Of a stretch of DNA of 40,596 nt, positions 39,748-40,596 are shown piece after piece. Under the pieces are notes generated by a model. The model was not told the DNA's origin. It worked only from the letters and a program-made list of their open reading frames with translations, and ran no database searches. Position 1 is the first letter of the stretch; each line of letters opens with the position of its first letter. The position numbers were made by a program, and so were the translations under genes. This stretch comes from Candidatus Gastranaerophilales bacterium (GTDB lineage Bacteria > Cyanobacteriota > Vampirovibrionia > Gastranaerophilales > Gastranaerophilaceae). The DNA lies in assembly GCA_947624975.1 (NCBI GenBank), contig CANQMP010000015.1:1-40596 (forward strand). Direction: 5' to 3'.

Positions 39748-39980
39748 ATTTCCCTCCCCGATAAATCAAATGTATTAAACTGATTATTAATACATTGGTT
39801 TAAATTTTCGGGTACTAAAACTCCGAAATAATACTTCATATTGAAAAGAAAATAAAAAATATCACAATGCGTGAAATGATTTATTATAAGGGGAAATGTT
39901 TCTATCGGGCTGAAACTCTTACCTAATGCGGGTTTGCCCCCCCCCCACAACTGTAATTCGCTTATATCAAGCTTTTTCAT
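39744..39980 (-). CDS. Small protein with a G10 tract (candidate phase-variable gene)
   Basis: 78 residues, no recognised family: MKKLDISELQLWGGGKPALG, a hydrophobic middle (CDIFYFLFNMKYYFGVLV) and an Asn-rich end. Codons 12-15 lie in a run of ten G on the coding strand. Losing or gaining one G brings a stop within about six codons in either alternative frame. GAAGG precedes the ATG, and a promoter lies upstream at 40014. The stop overlaps the methyltransferase start. It could also be the remnant of a larger gene. Confidence 0.6.
   Translation of the reverse strand: MKKLDISELQLWGGGKPALGKSFSPIETFPLIINHFTHCDIFYFLFNMKYYFGVLVPENLNQCINNQFNTFDLSGREM
39937..39946. repeat. C10/G10 homopolymer within a coding region
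   Basis: Ten consecutive C on the plus strand, unusual in this AT-rich sequence. It lies at codons 12-15 of the 78-residue gene. The exact length may vary in the population or be a sequencing uncertainty. Confidence 0.9.
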
Positions 39981-40013
39981 TATATTACCTTCTCTTTATT
40001 ATACTATGTATCA

Positions 40014-40041
40014 ATTATACAATATTTTTGAAAAAATGCAA
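40014..40041 (-). promoter_or_regulatory. Sigma-70 promoter of the G10-tract gene and methyltransferase
   Basis: Minus-strand TTGCAT (40036-40041), 16-base spacer, TATAAT (40014-40019). A second TATAAT at 39998-40003 lacks a good -35. Confidence 0.65.
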
Positions 40042-40044
40042 GCG

Positions 40045-40082
40045 GGTTGGATAAAAATTTTTTATAAAATTTTAATCCAACC
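40045..40082. repeat. 38-base near-perfect hairpin
   Basis: GGTTGGAT and ATCCAACC enclose AT-rich arms that also pair, with one mismatch and a TTAT loop. It has no T run on either side, so it is not a typical terminator. It sits just upstream of the minus-strand promoter at 40014. Confidence 0.6.
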
Positions 40083-40137
40083 ATAAAAAAGTTAAAGGAG
40101 AAAAGCGGATTACGAGAGGGAAATTTTTCTTAATGAA

Positions 40138-40381
40138 CTAAGCGAATTTAGAAATTTCGGTTAGGGTGGGGTTTTCCCCTCCCTTTTCCAAGGGAGGGGG
40201 CAGGGGTGGGTTTAATTCTCTGCATGAAATCTTAAAATCAGACGTCATTACGAGCGAATGCGAAGTAATCCAGCCTTTTTATCCGCACGAAGTGCCGATA
40301 TAAAATTGACCCCTCACCCGAATTTCTAAGTTCACTACGTTCACTAAGAAATTCTTCCCTCTCCCGCAAGGGGCGAGGGGG
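40138..40381. repeat. Composite GC-rich palindromic repeat region (copy B)
   Basis: From left to right: a GAATTTAGAAATTTCGG arm, then an inverted copy of the AACCCACCCC/CCCCTCCC block of copy A (about 40161-40213). A dyad ATTAC-N13-GTAAT follows within GTCATTACGAGCGAATGCGA (40244-40273), then GCAC-GAA-GTGC (40285-40295). Last is the CCCCTCACCC...CTCTCCCGCAAGGGGCGAGGG block (40310-40381), split by GAATTTCTAAGTTCACTACG and its partner. Such dispersed repeats occur in many bacteria. No gene is seen in the 595 bases from 39981 to 40575. Confidence 0.7.
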
Positions 40382-40513
40382 ATTTTCAATCAAGGGATGA
40401 GGAAAAATCTCACGTTAACACCATATATTGCGTGCAGACTCAGTCTGCCACTTTTCACTTCTCACTTTTTTATTTTTTTGTTAAAATTTTTTAAAATTTT
40501 TTAACTTCCCCCC

Positions 40514-40542
40514 TTGCATTTTTTTGAAAAATAGTTTATAAT
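40514..40542 (+). promoter_or_regulatory. Sigma-70 promoter of the gene starting at 40576
   Basis: TTGCAT (40514-40519), 17-base spacer, TATAAT (40537-40542). The leader is about 27 bases and contains AAAGGA. Confidence 0.78.
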
Positions 40543-40575
40543 GAGAATGTATAGAAAAAACGAAAGGAAAAAACT

Positions 40576-40596
40576 ATGAAGAAAATTACTACAACG
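40576..40596 (+). CDS. Start of a gene truncated by the window edge
   Basis: ATG followed by six codons (MKKITTT) after AAAGGAAAAAACT, behind a consensus promoter. The lysine start would fit a signal peptide, but too little is visible for any assignment. Confidence 0.6.

Noticed and set aside
40294-40302. GCCGATATA in the right-hand repeat as a sigma-28 site
   Set aside because: No TAAA element at 15-16 bases upstream and no gene directly downstream; it belongs to the repeat.
1-40596. tRNA, rRNA, riboswitch or insertion-sequence genes
   Set aside because: I looked for T-loop patterns, known leader motifs and transposase-like frames and found none that hold up; covariance-model searches would be decisive.

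Overview
The window is a low-G+C, gene-dense bacterial chromosome segment. I see no rRNA, tRNA, CRISPR array, transposase or phage genes. The gene set suggests a non-photosynthetic relative of cyanobacteria, most likely a gut Gastranaerophilales/Melainabacteria lineage. The pointers are a TGD/Mla-type lipid ABC permease and ATPase, a DapL-like aminotransferase, plant/cyanobacterial-type glutamate-cysteine ligase, ATP-dependent PEP carboxykinase, and a prepilin fused to a tail-fibre chaperone domain. This placement is inference from gene content; no marker gene was compared.

Layout. 1-381: tail of an OmpH/Skp-like gene, its terminator, and a GC-rich palindromic repeat. 382-5084 (minus): a tight five-gene operon of exonuclease, organophosphate antiporter, gmk, coaBC and a Nif3-like gene, with stops and starts overlapping or abutting. 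5167-10603 (plus): trxA, then a 1658-residue coiled-coil/low-complexity protein behind a sequence matching the sigma-28 (FliA/SigD) promoter consensus. 10729-14272: a uridine kinase-like gene facing minus-strand genes for a YhcH/NanQ protein, a 5'-nucleotidase-like enzyme, an ACT-like regulator and an unknown protein. 14360-19302: glyS diverging from mlaE-mlaF-aminotransferase. 19340-20645: five small proteins. 20735-22417 (minus): engB, then a pilin-YadA head-peptidase S74 fusion. 22565-22782: a second sigma-28-like promoter driving a 52-residue CxxC protein. 22821-24835 (minus): two overlapping zinc-type dehydrogenases. 24893-29871 (plus): a GNAT protein, a YhaM-like HD exonuclease, two thymidylate-kinase paralogues, a secreted protein and deoB. 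29885-31488: GT11 fucosyltransferase, small HTH protein, ferredoxin. 31548-36330: pckA and gshA (minus), ksgA-ispE (plus). 36351-39980: LysM protein, DppD-type ATPase, a methyltransferase and a small gene with a G10 tract. 39981-40596: a composite palindromic repeat and the start of another gene.

How the genes work together. Most of the window is housekeeping: nucleotides (gmk, tmk-like genes, deoB, uridine kinase), CoA, isoprenoids (ispE), translation (glyS, ksgA, engB), thiol redox (trxA, gshA, ferredoxin) and gluconeogenesis (pckA). Between these lie surface or accessory genes: the giant protein, the pilin-tailspike fusion, the LysM protein, the fucosyltransferase and a candidate phase-variable locus.

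Three regulatory themes stand out. First, two near-perfect sigma-28-type promoters with identical spacing precede proteins I cannot assign. Second, many transcription units have a -10 box only 6-8 bases before the start codon and no Shine-Dalgarno sequence, which predicts leaderless mRNAs; interior operon genes usually keep clear Shine-Dalgarno sequences. Third, a homopolymeric G tract in a small gene overlapping a methyltransferase could switch it on and off.
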